Shown piece by piece: positions 1-8,121 of a stretch of DNA of 64,000 nucleotides. The translations under genes and the position numbers were made by a program. A model generated the notes under the pieces. It was not told the origin of the DNA, did no database searches, and saw nothing but the letters and a program-made list of their open reading frames with translations. Source of the stretch: Leadbetterella sp035299025 (GTDB lineage: Bacteria > Bacteroidota > Bacteroidia > Cytophagales > Spirosomataceae); the NCBI GenBank assembly GCA_035299025.1, contig DATGXK010000010.1, positions 124,001 to 188,000 of the forward strand, read 5' to 3'. Numbering within the stretch: position 1 is the stretch's first letter; each line of letters opens with the position of its first letter.

Positions 1-353
1 AGATTTGAGCTTGGCGGAGGCATCTTTATGGAAGTATCCGTGGCCACAATTCTTTTATAAACCTCGGAGGCCTCTGGGTTTCCTTTTACGATGGCATGGG
101 CTTTTGGATTGTCTTGTAAAGCCGCATAGGCCCCAGCTTCAGTGTCAAGTCGAAGATTGGCCTCACGTTTTTTCTCGTCTGGTCCGTGGCATGCAAAACA
201 CCTGTCAGAAAGGATGGGACGTACATGAAAATTATAATCTACCACATCAGGAATTTCCTGACCGACAGATGGAGTACATTCAATGTTGATAATAGCTAAG
301 GCAGCCACACCGATTAAAGCAAAAAAACTTATCCCTATTATCTTCGAATTCAT
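1..353 (-). CDS. Planctomycete-type cytochrome c domain protein (PSCyt1 family), N-terminal part
   Basis: Only the first ~117 residues lie in the window; the gene runs off the left edge. It opens at an ATG (351-353) with a hydrophobic N-terminus typical of an exported protein. A class I cytochrome motif follows (CFACHGP) inside the context VRPILSDRCFACHGPDEK, then KREANLRLD and, near the edge, KMPPPSS. This is the usual start of the large secreted PSCyt1/DUF1549/DUF1553 proteins, which are about 800-1000 residues long; that length is family knowledge. The function of the family is uncharacterised; a secreted redox role is inferred. Two other unusual cytochromes lie further right. Confidence 0.75.
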   Translation of the reverse strand, partial: MNSKIIGISFFALIGVAALAIINIECTPSVGQEIPDVVDYNFHVRPILSDRCFACHGPDEKKREANLRLDTEAGAYAALQDNPKAHAIVKGNPEASEVYKRIVATDTSIKMPPPSSN

Positions 354-735
354 ATAGTTAGCATAATGATTACAATATTAATAATTTTTTTTAATAATTA
401 TATGGGCATTAATTTTTATATTTATTAATGGAATTATACAACATGAAATACTTGAGATATCTTTTTGTATTATTCTAATATTCGTGTGGTGTTTAAAACT
501 TATGTTTTGTTCTAGAGAGATGCTTGCTGATTATTGGTTTTAGTGAATAAATACTTATATTTGAGATAGATAAATTTGCAATAAAGCCCTATTTTTAATG
601 CCTTTTCGTTGTATTATTCTAATATCTTGAAATTTTTAATTGTATTTTTCTAATTATTTTCATTCGGTTTAAAAAAATATTAGTAGCCCTTGGTTATATT
701 GCATTTCAAAGTTTTTATATGTAGAATTTTATATT
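354..735. promoter_or_regulatory. Divergent intergenic region with repeated 17-bp motif
   Basis: This AT-rich 382-bp region separates the leftward cytochrome gene from the rightward propionyl-CoA operon. The 17-mer TTGTATTATTCTAATAT occurs exactly at 465-481 and 609-625. A degenerate third copy (TTGTATTTTTCTAATTA) begins at 640. I see no open frame worth calling and no hairpin terminator. The repeated motif may be an operator for one or both flanking genes; that is inference. Confidence 0.5.
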
Positions 736-1215
736 ATGCCAGATAAAAATATTATTGTGAACGCCGGAGGATACGAGTTTTCTTTCGCTGAAAGTGAAAT
801 TGCAGCCCTGGATGCCTTGAACAAAAATGCAAAAGATTTTTCTCTTATTCATCAGCAGAGAATTATCAAAGGAGAGGTGATTTCGGCGAATGGTAAAAAC
901 TATAAAGTGGAGATTGACGGGGAGCGGTTTCAGGTGCAGATTAAGACCCAATTGGATCAAATTTTGGACACCATGGGCCTCAATAAACCAAAAGTATCTA
1001 AAATTAAATCAATAAAAGCACCCATGCCCGGTTTGGTGATTGAGATTAATGTGGAAGAAGGTCAAACAGTGTCAGAAAATGATAAAATGCTGATCTTAGA
1101 AGCCATGAAAATGGAGAATGTAATCAAAATTCCACACGAAGCGGTAGTTAAGAAAATAAATGTAGTGAAAGGACAGGCAGTGGATAAGGGTCAGGTTTTA
1201 ATTGAATTGGAATAA
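736..1215 (+). CDS. Biotin carboxyl carrier protein of propionyl-CoA carboxylase
   Basis: This 159-residue protein carries biotin between the carboxylase and carboxyltransferase active sites of an acyl-CoA carboxylase. The C-terminal ~70 residues are a biotinyl domain: APMPGLV begins it and the biotinylation loop is EAMKMEN, with Lys115 as the modified residue. The N-terminal half is a short linker region as in other stand-alone acyl-CoA carboxylase carriers. It is the first gene of the set and ends one base before the mutase small-subunit start. The stand-alone carrier explains why the carboxylase subunit at 2218-3684 has no biotinyl domain. Confidence 0.9.
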   Translation: MPDKNIIVNAGGYEFSFAESEIAALDALNKNAKDFSLIHQQRIIKGEVISANGKNYKVEIDGERFQVQIKTQLDQILDTMGLNKPKVSKIKSIKAPMPGLVIEINVEEGQTVSENDKMLILEAMKMENVIKIPHEAVVKKINVVKGQAVDKGQVLIELE

Positions 1216-1216
1216 A

Positions 1217-2221
1217 ATGAGCGATCTTTTTTCAGAATTTCAAGAAGCTGACCAGCAAACGTGGCTTAAATTGGTAGAGCAGGAATTGAAAATCCCGCTT
1301 GAGCCATATGAATTAACTAAAGGAGTGTTTGCCAATCCATTTGTTGGCAACAAGGTAGATTTAGCATTACCCAAAATTAATAAAAGTACGGTGGGCTGGA
1401 CGATCTTCCAGCATATACAAGGCAGTTCTTCTTTTGAGTTAAATAACAAAATTTTGGAAGCTCTCGAAGGCGGAGCATCAGGAATTAGCCTCTTAATTGA
1501 CTCCGAGGATTTTGATTTTGAATTAGTTTTTAAGAATGTTTTTTTATCTTTTATTCTAGTTAGGTTTAGTTTTTCAGATGATTTTTTTGGCTCAAATACA
1601 TTTTTTGAGAATTTAGAAAAATTTGTCATTGGCAAAGAGCCTAATTTCATATTTGAAGGTTTGACCAAAGATGAAGCCCAAAAAGCAAGTGGTTCTGGAA
1701 AGATTGAACTCTCGTGCAAAAAAGAGGGTATTGTGGTTGAAAACCTTTCCGACATACTAAGAGAGGCTGAGCGTTTGGTTTTTCATGAAAGTTATGATAT
1801 GGTCATCAGTTTGCCGGTTCAAGAAAATTTCTATCTGAATATTGCCCAACACAAAGCCCTAAAAATTATTTGGGGAAAAATTGCGGAGGCCTATGGCCAT
1901 CCTGAAAAAGAACTTTTGGTTTATTCAAACCTAAAATTCAGCCATTCTGATCCAAATTCTCAGGTGATTGCCGCCACACAACAGACTGCTTCCTCGGTTT
2001 TTGGAGGTACTGATGCGGTTTTGATGCAAAACATACCTTTCGATACCGAAAAATATCCCGAAAGCTTTGCTGCCAGAATCACTCGAAATATTCAAAATGT
2101 ACTATGGAACGAGAGTTTTTTATATCGAGTAAATGATCCGTCGAAGGGCAGTTATTTCATAGACGACCTTTGCCAAAAAATGATAAATGAAGTTTGGACC
2201 TTATTTATAAAAGATAAATGA
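1217..2221 (+). CDS. mutA: Methylmalonyl-CoA mutase small subunit, short form
   Basis: This ~334-residue protein matches the barrel part of the methylmalonyl-CoA mutase small subunit. The mutase-type segment SSVFGGTDAVLMQN near residue 260 parallels SVFGGTQSLHTN of the large subunit. The ATG at 1217 is chosen over a TTG at 1202 that lies inside the carrier gene. Classical small subunits are about 600 residues with a C-terminal cobalamin-type domain; here the protein ends after the barrel (WTLFIKDK), so that domain is absent. The small subunit is non-catalytic in known heterodimers. The stop overlaps the next start as ATGA, indicating translational coupling. Confidence 0.85.
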   Translation: MSDLFSEFQEADQQTWLKLVEQELKIPLEPYELTKGVFANPFVGNKVDLALPKINKSTVGWTIFQHIQGSSSFELNNKILEALEGGASGISLLIDSEDFDFELVFKNVFLSFILVRFSFSDDFFGSNTFFENLEKFVIGKEPNFIFEGLTKDEAQKASGSGKIELSCKKEGIVVENLSDILREAERLVFHESYDMVISLPVQENFYLNIAQHKALKIIWGKIAEAYGHPEKELLVYSNLKFSHSDPNSQVIAATQQTASSVFGGTDAVLMQNIPFDTEKYPESFAARITRNIQNVLWNESFLYRVNDPSKGSYFIDDLCQKMINEVWTLFIKDK

Positions 2222-3684
2222 AGAAAATATTAGTCGCCAATAGGGGAGAGATAGCCCTCAGAATTATGCGAACCATCAAAAAGATGGGCATAAAGACAGT
2301 GGCAGTGTATTCTGAGCCTGATGTGCAAGCCTTACATGTAAGATTTGCCGACGAGGCGGTTTGTTTGGGCGAAGCAGCATCCAGCAAGTCGTATTTGGAT
2401 ATGGACAAAATCATCCGATTTGCCAAAGAACTTGGTGTGGATGGAATTCACCCAGGCTATGGTTTTTTAAGTGAAAATGCCATTTTTGCTGAAAAAGTGA
2501 CCAACGCGGGCATCACCTTCATCGGCCCAGAACCAGATTCCATAACACTGATGGGGTCTAAATTGGCAGCTAAAGATTGTGTAAAAAAATATGACATTCC
2601 GATGGTTCCGGGAACTGACACGGCCATCACGGACATACCCGAAGCACAAAAAATCGCGGCCAGTATTGGTTTTCCGATACTCATAAAAGCCTCGGCGGGC
2701 GGTGGTGGAAAAGGTATGCGGGTTGTAGAAAAAGCCGAAGATTTTGTGGAACAAATGGACCGAGCGATATCGGAGGCGAAATCGGCTTTTGGAGATGGTT
2801 CGGTTTTTATAGAAAAATATGTAGGGTCTCCGAGGCACATAGAGGTACAGGTTTTGGGAGACAAGCACGGCAATATTGTCCATCTTTTTGAGCGTGAATG
2901 TAGCATTCAACGTCGCCATCAAAAAGTGATTGAAGAGGCTCCATCTGGTATTTTAACGCCTGAAATAAGACTAAAGATAGGTGAAGCAGCAGTGAAAGTG
3001 GCCAAATCTTGTAATTATGTGGGAGCTGGAACGGTGGAATTCCTTTTAGACGAAAATCTGAATTTCTATTTCTTGGAAATGAATACACGACTTCAAGTGG
3101 AACATCCTGTTACTGAATATATTACAGGCATCGATTTGGTAGAAGAACAAATAAAAATAGCCCGAGGAGAAAAACTTTCTTTCAGTCAGGAAGACTTAAA
3201 AATTAAGGGCCATGCCATGGAATTACGGGTTTATGCCGAAGATCCATTGAATGATTTTCTTCCTTCAATCGGGCAAATTACGAAGTACGAGAGACCTGAG
3301 GGAGATGGTATTAGACTAGACGACGCTTACGAGGAAGGTATGGAGATTCCGATTTATTATGACCCAATGATAGCCAAATTGGTGACTTATGGCAAAGACC
3401 GCATTGAGGCTATTGAGAAAATGAAAGAAGCCATAAAGGCCTATAAGATAGAAGGTTTTGCCACTACTTTGCCATTTGGTTTGTTTGTGATGGATCACGA
3501 GGCATTCCGCTCTGCTCAATTTGATACGCATTTTGTGAAGAATTATTTCTCGAAAGAACAAGCCCAAGATTGGCAAAAAGCCAAGGCAAGAAATGCGGCA
3601 CTTTTGGCTTTGGCACATTGGAACGCAAACCAGAGCAAATTGAAAGTCTCAGAAATTGAAAATTCCAATTGGAAAAAGAGATGA
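2218..3684 (+). CDS. Propionyl/acetyl-CoA carboxylase, biotin carboxylase subunit
   Basis: This 488-residue enzyme would carboxylate carrier-bound biotin with ATP and bicarbonate. It shows the biotin carboxylase N-terminal start (KKILVANRGEIALRIMRT), the ATP-grasp glycine loop GGGGKGM at residues 161-167, and the EMNTRLQVEHPVTE signature near residue 290. It stops after the carboxylase C-terminal domain, with no biotinyl domain, consistent with the separate carrier protein upstream. It overlaps the genes on both sides by ATGA, placing it between the two mutase subunits. The substrate is taken as propionyl-CoA because of the mutase neighbours; acetyl-CoA cannot be excluded from sequence alone. 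Confidence 0.9.
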   Translation: MKKILVANRGEIALRIMRTIKKMGIKTVAVYSEPDVQALHVRFADEAVCLGEAASSKSYLDMDKIIRFAKELGVDGIHPGYGFLSENAIFAEKVTNAGITFIGPEPDSITLMGSKLAAKDCVKKYDIPMVPGTDTAITDIPEAQKIAASIGFPILIKASAGGGGKGMRVVEKAEDFVEQMDRAISEAKSAFGDGSVFIEKYVGSPRHIEVQVLGDKHGNIVHLFERECSIQRRHQKVIEEAPSGILTPEIRLKIGEAAVKVAKSCNYVGAGTVEFLLDENLNFYFLEMNTRLQVEHPVTEYITGIDLVEEQIKIARGEKLSFSQEDLKIKGHAMELRVYAEDPLNDFLPSIGQITKYERPEGDGIRLDDAYEEGMEIPIYYDPMIAKLVTYGKDRIEAIEKMKEAIKAYKIEGFATTLPFGLFVMDHEAFRSAQFDTHFVKNYFSKEQAQDWQKAKARNAALLALAHWNANQSKLKVSEIENSNWKKR

Positions 3685-5804
3685 AGAGGCCGGATTTTTC
3701 AAAAATATCCTTGGATTCAGTCTCAGAAATTCGAAATTCTGATTCAAAAGTTTATGCCACAGCAGAGGGTATTGAAGTATTAAGTGATTTTCCTGTGAAG
3801 AGACAATCCCATCAAGGTTTTTTGTCTGGAATTGCTCCTTTTTTAGGCGGGCCTTATGCCAGTATGTATCTCAACAAACCTTGGACTATCCGACAATATG
3901 CCGGTTTTTCTACAGCCCAAGAAAGTAATGCATTTTACAGAAAAAACTTGGCCCAAGGTCAAAAAGGCTTATCGGTGGCGTTTGATTTGGCCACCCACAG
4001 AGGCTATGATTCTGACCACCCACGTGTAGCGGGTGATGTCGGTATGGCTGGTGTAGCCATTGATTCTGTGGAGGATATGAAAATTCTTTTTGACCAGATT
4101 CCGCTGGATCAAATGTCGGTTTCGATGACCATGAATGGTGCGGTTATTCCGGTTTTGGCCTTTTTTATTGTGGCAGCAGAAGAGCAGGGCGTACTGATGG
4201 AAAAACTATCAGGAACCATTCAGAACGATATTTTGAAGGAATTCATGGTTCGGAATACCTACATTTATCCTCCAAAACCATCGATGCGGATTATTGCCGA
4301 TATTTTTGAATTTACATCAAAAAATATCCCGAAATTCAATTCCATCAGCATCAGCGGCTATCACATGCATGAGGCCGGGGCTCCAGCACACGTAGAGTTG
4401 GCGTATACGCTGGCCGATGGATTGGAATACCTTAAAATTGGAGTAGAAAAAGGACTGGATATCGACGATTTTGCTCCTCGGCTTTCATTTTTCTGGGGTA
4501 TAGGTATGAATTTCTTCATGGAAATAGCCAAAATGCGGGCAGCGAGGTTGATTTGGGCAAAAATTGTGAAGAGATTTGATCCAAAAAATCAGAAATCACT
4601 GGCCTTGCGGACGCACTGTCAGACTTCTGGTTGGAGCTTAACCGCTCAAGATCCATTCAATAACATAGCCCGAACTACCATTGAAGCTATGGCGTCTGTT
4701 TTTGGTGGAACTCAATCTTTACATACCAATTCTTTAGACGAGGCCATTGCCCTTCCGACGGATTTTTCAGCCAAAATTGCCAGGGACACCCAAAAATACT
4801 TACAGTCGGCGGATGCAGGCATTACCAAAGCCATAGATCCTTGGGCTGGCTCACATTATGTCGAATATTTAACGGCCGAATTGGTTGAGAAAGCGTGGGA
4901 ACTGATAGAAGAGACAGAAGCCGTCGGTGGAATGGCCAATGCGATAGAAAAGGGAATTCCAAAACTAAAAATAGAAGAAGCCGCGACCAGAAAACAGGCG
5001 ACCATAGATAGAGGAACCGAAATAATTGTAGGTGTAAACCAATTTTTGGTAAAAGAAGAGGTGGCACTGAGTACTCTGGAGGTAGATAACGAGGCGGTTA
5101 GAAATGGACAAATTGCTTTGATCAACAAGATAAAGGCTGCAAGAAAGACCGAAAAAGTACAAGCAGCATTAAATGAAATCACTGAAACTGCCAAAACAGG
5201 AAACGGTAATTTATTGGAAAAAGCCATACATGCAGCACGAGAAAGATGTACTTTAGGTGAAATTTCGGATGCCATGGAGGTGGTTTTTGGAAGATATAAG
5301 GCTGATATTCAATCTGTAAAAGGGGTGTATTCTAAAGCTATGCAAGACAATAAAGTTTTTGAAGAAGCTCAAAAGTTGAGCAATGAATTTCTGGAATTGG
5401 ACGGTCGCCGGCCGAGGATTTTGGTGGCGAAATTGGGCCAAGATGGTCATGATCGAGGAGCTAAAGTGATTGCCACAGGTTTTGCGGACATCGGTTTTGA
5501 TGTAGACATTGGTCCTTTGTTTCAAACCCCACAAGAGGCTGCCAATCAGGCCATTGAAAATGACGTGCATGTCGTGGGTATTAGTTCTCTGGCTGCTGGT
5601 CATAAAACGCTCGTCCCAGAAGTCATAAAATCCTTGGCCGAACTCGGGAGGCCGGATATCAAGGTAGTGGTTGGTGGTGTTATTCCTCCTCAGGACTATG
5701 ATTTTTTATATAAAAATGGAGTGGTGGCGGTTTTTGGGCCTGGAACACCCATTGCGAATGCTGGAAAAGAAATTATTGAAATATTGATGAAAGAAATTAA
5801 TTAA
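3681..5804 (+). CDS. mutB: Methylmalonyl-CoA mutase large (catalytic) subunit
   Basis: This 707-residue enzyme isomerises methylmalonyl-CoA and succinyl-CoA with adenosylcobalamin. The N-terminal barrel includes GLSVAFDLATHRGYDSDHPRV-type sequence, and the C-terminal cobalamin domain carries the DxHxxG motif as DGHDRG from Asp588, followed by GPLFQTP and GISSLAAGH. The ATG at 3681 overlaps the previous stop; an upstream TTG at 3669 is inside the preceding gene. The length and domain order are normal for the family. The stop codon overlaps the first base pairs of a palindromic repeat (5803-5913) that separates it from the carboxyltransferase gene. Confidence 0.95.
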   Translation: MKRPDFSKISLDSVSEIRNSDSKVYATAEGIEVLSDFPVKRQSHQGFLSGIAPFLGGPYASMYLNKPWTIRQYAGFSTAQESNAFYRKNLAQGQKGLSVAFDLATHRGYDSDHPRVAGDVGMAGVAIDSVEDMKILFDQIPLDQMSVSMTMNGAVIPVLAFFIVAAEEQGVLMEKLSGTIQNDILKEFMVRNTYIYPPKPSMRIIADIFEFTSKNIPKFNSISISGYHMHEAGAPAHVELAYTLADGLEYLKIGVEKGLDIDDFAPRLSFFWGIGMNFFMEIAKMRAARLIWAKIVKRFDPKNQKSLALRTHCQTSGWSLTAQDPFNNIARTTIEAMASVFGGTQSLHTNSLDEAIALPTDFSAKIARDTQKYLQSADAGITKAIDPWAGSHYVEYLTAELVEKAWELIEETEAVGGMANAIEKGIPKLKIEEAATRKQATIDRGTEIIVGVNQFLVKEEVALSTLEVDNEAVRNGQIALINKIKAARKTEKVQAALNEITETAKTGNGNLLEKAIHAARERCTLGEISDAMEVVFGRYKADIQSVKGVYSKAMQDNKVFEEAQKLSNEFLELDGRRPRILVAKLGQDGHDRGAKVIATGFADIGFDVDIGPLFQTPQEAANQAIENDVHVVGISSLAAGHKTLVPEVIKSLAELGRPDIKVVVGGVIPPQDYDFLYKNGVVAVFGPGTPIANAGKEIIEILMKEIN

Positions 5805-5913
5805 CCGCTAAGGCGGAAAGTCGCAAAGATTTTTTGAAAAGTTTAGTAATCAAGTCTTACTTAAGCAAATGGCGTTCTTCATAAAAACTTAGCGAGCTAG
5901 CGTCCTAACGGTG
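5803..5913. repeat. Imperfect palindromic repeat, CGCAAAG-type
   Basis: The left arm at 5803-5828 and the right arm at 5888-5913 are inverted copies built from 8-bp units of the kind NCGCWAAG (for example TCGCAAAG on the left and TCGCTAAG as reverse complement on the right). About 59 bases lie between the arms. The element fills most of the gap between the large mutase subunit and the carboxyltransferase gene, and its first base lies in the mutase stop codon. Related elements occur elsewhere in the window (21891-21914, 39780-39804). Confidence 0.65.
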
Positions 5914-5926
5914 AAAAATATAGACA

Positions 5927-7468
5927 ATGACGAATAAAGTAGAAACATTACAGAAAAAATTGGCCGAAGCCGCACTGGGCGGTGGCCAAAATAGGATAGA
6001 CGCTCAGCACAAAAAAGGTAAACTTTCAGCTCGAGAAAGAGTTGAATTGCTTTTGGACGAAGGTTCTTTTGAAGAAATTGGAGCTTTGGTCACCCACCGA
6101 ACGAAAGATTTCGACATGGAAAATCAGATTTTCTTGGGTGATGGAGTGGTTACAGGCTACGGAACAGTCAATGGTCGACTAATTTACGTTTTTTCGCAAG
6201 ACTTTACGGTTTTTGGTGGCTCTCTTTCCGAAACACATGCTGAGAAAATCTGTAAAATCATGGATATGGCTATGAAAACGGGGGCTCCTGTTATTGGTTT
6301 GAACGATTCAGGTGGTGCTCGTATCCAAGAAGGTGTTCGTTCTTTGGGTGGTTATGCGGATATTTTTTATCGAAATGTACGTGCTTCTGGTGCGATTCCA
6401 CAAATTTCTGCCATCATGGGACCATGTGCCGGTGGGGCGGTTTATTCGCCTGCAATCACAGATTTTGTGATGATGGTGGAAAATACCAGTTATATGTTTG
6501 TTACTGGTCCGAATGTCGTAAAAACCGTTACTAATGAGGAAGTTAGCTCCGAGGAATTGGGTGGGGCCATGACGCACGCCACAAAGTCTGGAGTTACCCA
6601 TTTGACTTCAGCCAACGATTTTGAATGTATTCAACAAATCAAGCAACTTTTGAGTTACATTCCCCAAAACTGTGAGGAAACACCAACCGAATTACCTTAC
6701 GAATTAGGCGACGAAATCAGAGAGGTTTTAGAAACCATTGTTCCCGAAAATGCCAATCAACCTTACGACATGCGTGAGGTGATTTCGGGTATTTGTGATT
6801 TGGATTCTTTCATGGAAATTCACAAATATTATGCGGAGAATATCGTAGTAGGTTTTGCGAGATTGGCTGGTAGAAGTGTTGGAATTGTGGCCAATCAGCC
6901 CATAAGTTTAGCTGGAGTTTTAGACATAGAAAGTTCGAAAAAGGCTGCACGTTTCACCCGTTTCTGCGATTGTTTCAATATTCCTTTGGTGGTTTTGGTG
7001 GACGTGCCAGGCTTTTTACCAGGTACAGATCAAGAATGGAAAGGAATCATAACCAATGGTGCAAAACTGCTTTACGCACTCAGTGAAGCCACAGTGCCAA
7101 GAGTAACCGTAATCACAAGAAAAGCCTACGGCGGTGCTTATGACGTGATGAATTCGAAGCACATTGGAGCAGATATGAACTTCGCTTGGCCGGGTGCTGA
7201 AATAGCTGTTATGGGAGCCAAAGGAGCTTCCGAAATCATATTTAAAAAAGAAATTTCTGAAGCGGCCGACCCAGCAGCCAAATTGGTAGAGAAGGAAGCC
7301 GAGTACGCCAAACTATTTGCAAACCCTTACACAGCAGCTGAGAGAGGATTTATCGACGAAGTGATAGAGCCACGTTTCACCCGAAGAAAACTCATAAAAG
7401 CCTTCGCCATGCTCGAAAACAAAGTGGATCATTTGCCCAAGAAAAAGCATGGGAATATTCCGTTGTGA
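5927..7468 (+). CDS. pccB: Propionyl-CoA carboxylase, carboxyltransferase subunit
   Basis: This 513-residue protein moves the carboxyl group from biotin to propionyl-CoA. It has two crotonase-fold halves: the N-terminal one with GLNDSGGARIQEGV and MGPCAGGAVYSPA, the C-terminal one with VDVPGFLPGTDQEW and RKAYGGAYDVMNSKH. Its length matches the usual ~510-530 residues. It lies 122 bp downstream of the mutase, with a palindromic repeat between, so it may be cotranscribed with the four genes upstream. Together the five genes give propionyl-CoA to succinyl-CoA except the epimerase, which is not in this window. Confidence 0.93.
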   Translation: MTNKVETLQKKLAEAALGGGQNRIDAQHKKGKLSARERVELLLDEGSFEEIGALVTHRTKDFDMENQIFLGDGVVTGYGTVNGRLIYVFSQDFTVFGGSLSETHAEKICKIMDMAMKTGAPVIGLNDSGGARIQEGVRSLGGYADIFYRNVRASGAIPQISAIMGPCAGGAVYSPAITDFVMMVENTSYMFVTGPNVVKTVTNEEVSSEELGGAMTHATKSGVTHLTSANDFECIQQIKQLLSYIPQNCEETPTELPYELGDEIREVLETIVPENANQPYDMREVISGICDLDSFMEIHKYYAENIVVGFARLAGRSVGIVANQPISLAGVLDIESSKKAARFTRFCDCFNIPLVVLVDVPGFLPGTDQEWKGIITNGAKLLYALSEATVPRVTVITRKAYGGAYDVMNSKHIGADMNFAWPGAEIAVMGAKGASEIIFKKEISEAADPAAKLVEKEAEYAKLFANPYTAAERGFIDEVIEPRFTRRKLIKAFAMLENKVDHLPKKKHGNIPL

Positions 7469-8121
7469 GGATAATTTGGTTTTCATTTATGTTTATGTTA
7501 TTTTTCGTTAGTTCTGAGATAATATAGTTCAGGCAACAATTAGTGCAAATAATTGTCGATTGAAGTTAGCATTTCGGATAATCTTCCCGAAGATTTATGA
7601 AATTCGACAATTAAAGGAGTCTAATATTTAGTCTTCCTTATTTGTTAAAATAGTTAACTGATTTTTATTTTGCAATCATGTCTACGAGATGTTTTTGAAA
7701 GTTTTTTTCTTTCAAAAACGTATCAGCTTGGTTGAACTACCAAAGCGGTACTGCTAAAATACATAAGAGGACAGTGATCTAAACCTAAACTTGAAAACTG
7801 TAAAAGCTGCACCTTCGCTTGCTATTTTCATTTTCAAGAAATACCCCTACAAATTAGAGAAGTTATAATTACTTTTTACGCAACCAAAAGTTTTCTATTC
7901 AACAAGTTCTGGAATTTACTTTAGACGCCGCATGAAATTTTGTTTTTTCAAAATTGACTAATCGGTGTAGAAATTTGTAATGTAATAAGTTTTTTTAAAC
8001 AAATCCTATGAACTTAGATTATTTTGTCATTAATTTCGAGCAATAAACTTCATCTTTAAACAATTAACTACTTTTTTTAGTCATTTCATTAATTATCTAT
8101 AACCAATTAATTTTCAATTCC
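7469..8121. other. 653-bp intergenic region with nested inverted repeats
   Basis: No credible open frame is seen. A nested structure follows the carboxyltransferase stop: the outer arms AATTGTCGA (7551-7559) and TCGACAATT (7604-7612) enclose ATCTTC/GAAGAT (7581-7594). A second perfect hairpin has 11-bp arms, GTTTTTGAAAG at 7691-7701 and its complement at 7709-7719, around a seven-T loop. The remaining ~400 bp up to the SusC-like gene is AT-rich leader in which I could not place a promoter with confidence. Confidence 0.45.
7691..7719. terminator. Perfect 11-bp hairpin with poly-T loop
   Basis: GTTTTTGAAAG and CTTTCAAAAAC flank seven Ts. There is no T-run after the stem, so a classical Rho-independent terminator is not shown. 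It may be a transcript-end structure for the carboxyltransferase transcript or a leader element of the SusC-like gene. Confidence 0.3.

Noticed and set aside
5..289. Plus-strand frame of 94 codons at the left edge
   Set aside because: It is the antisense of the cytochrome gene, which has a heme motif and a signal peptide on the minus strand.
2467..2922. Long minus-strand frames inside the biotin carboxylase gene
   Set aside because: They are antisense to strongly conserved coding sequence and lack any protein-like features.
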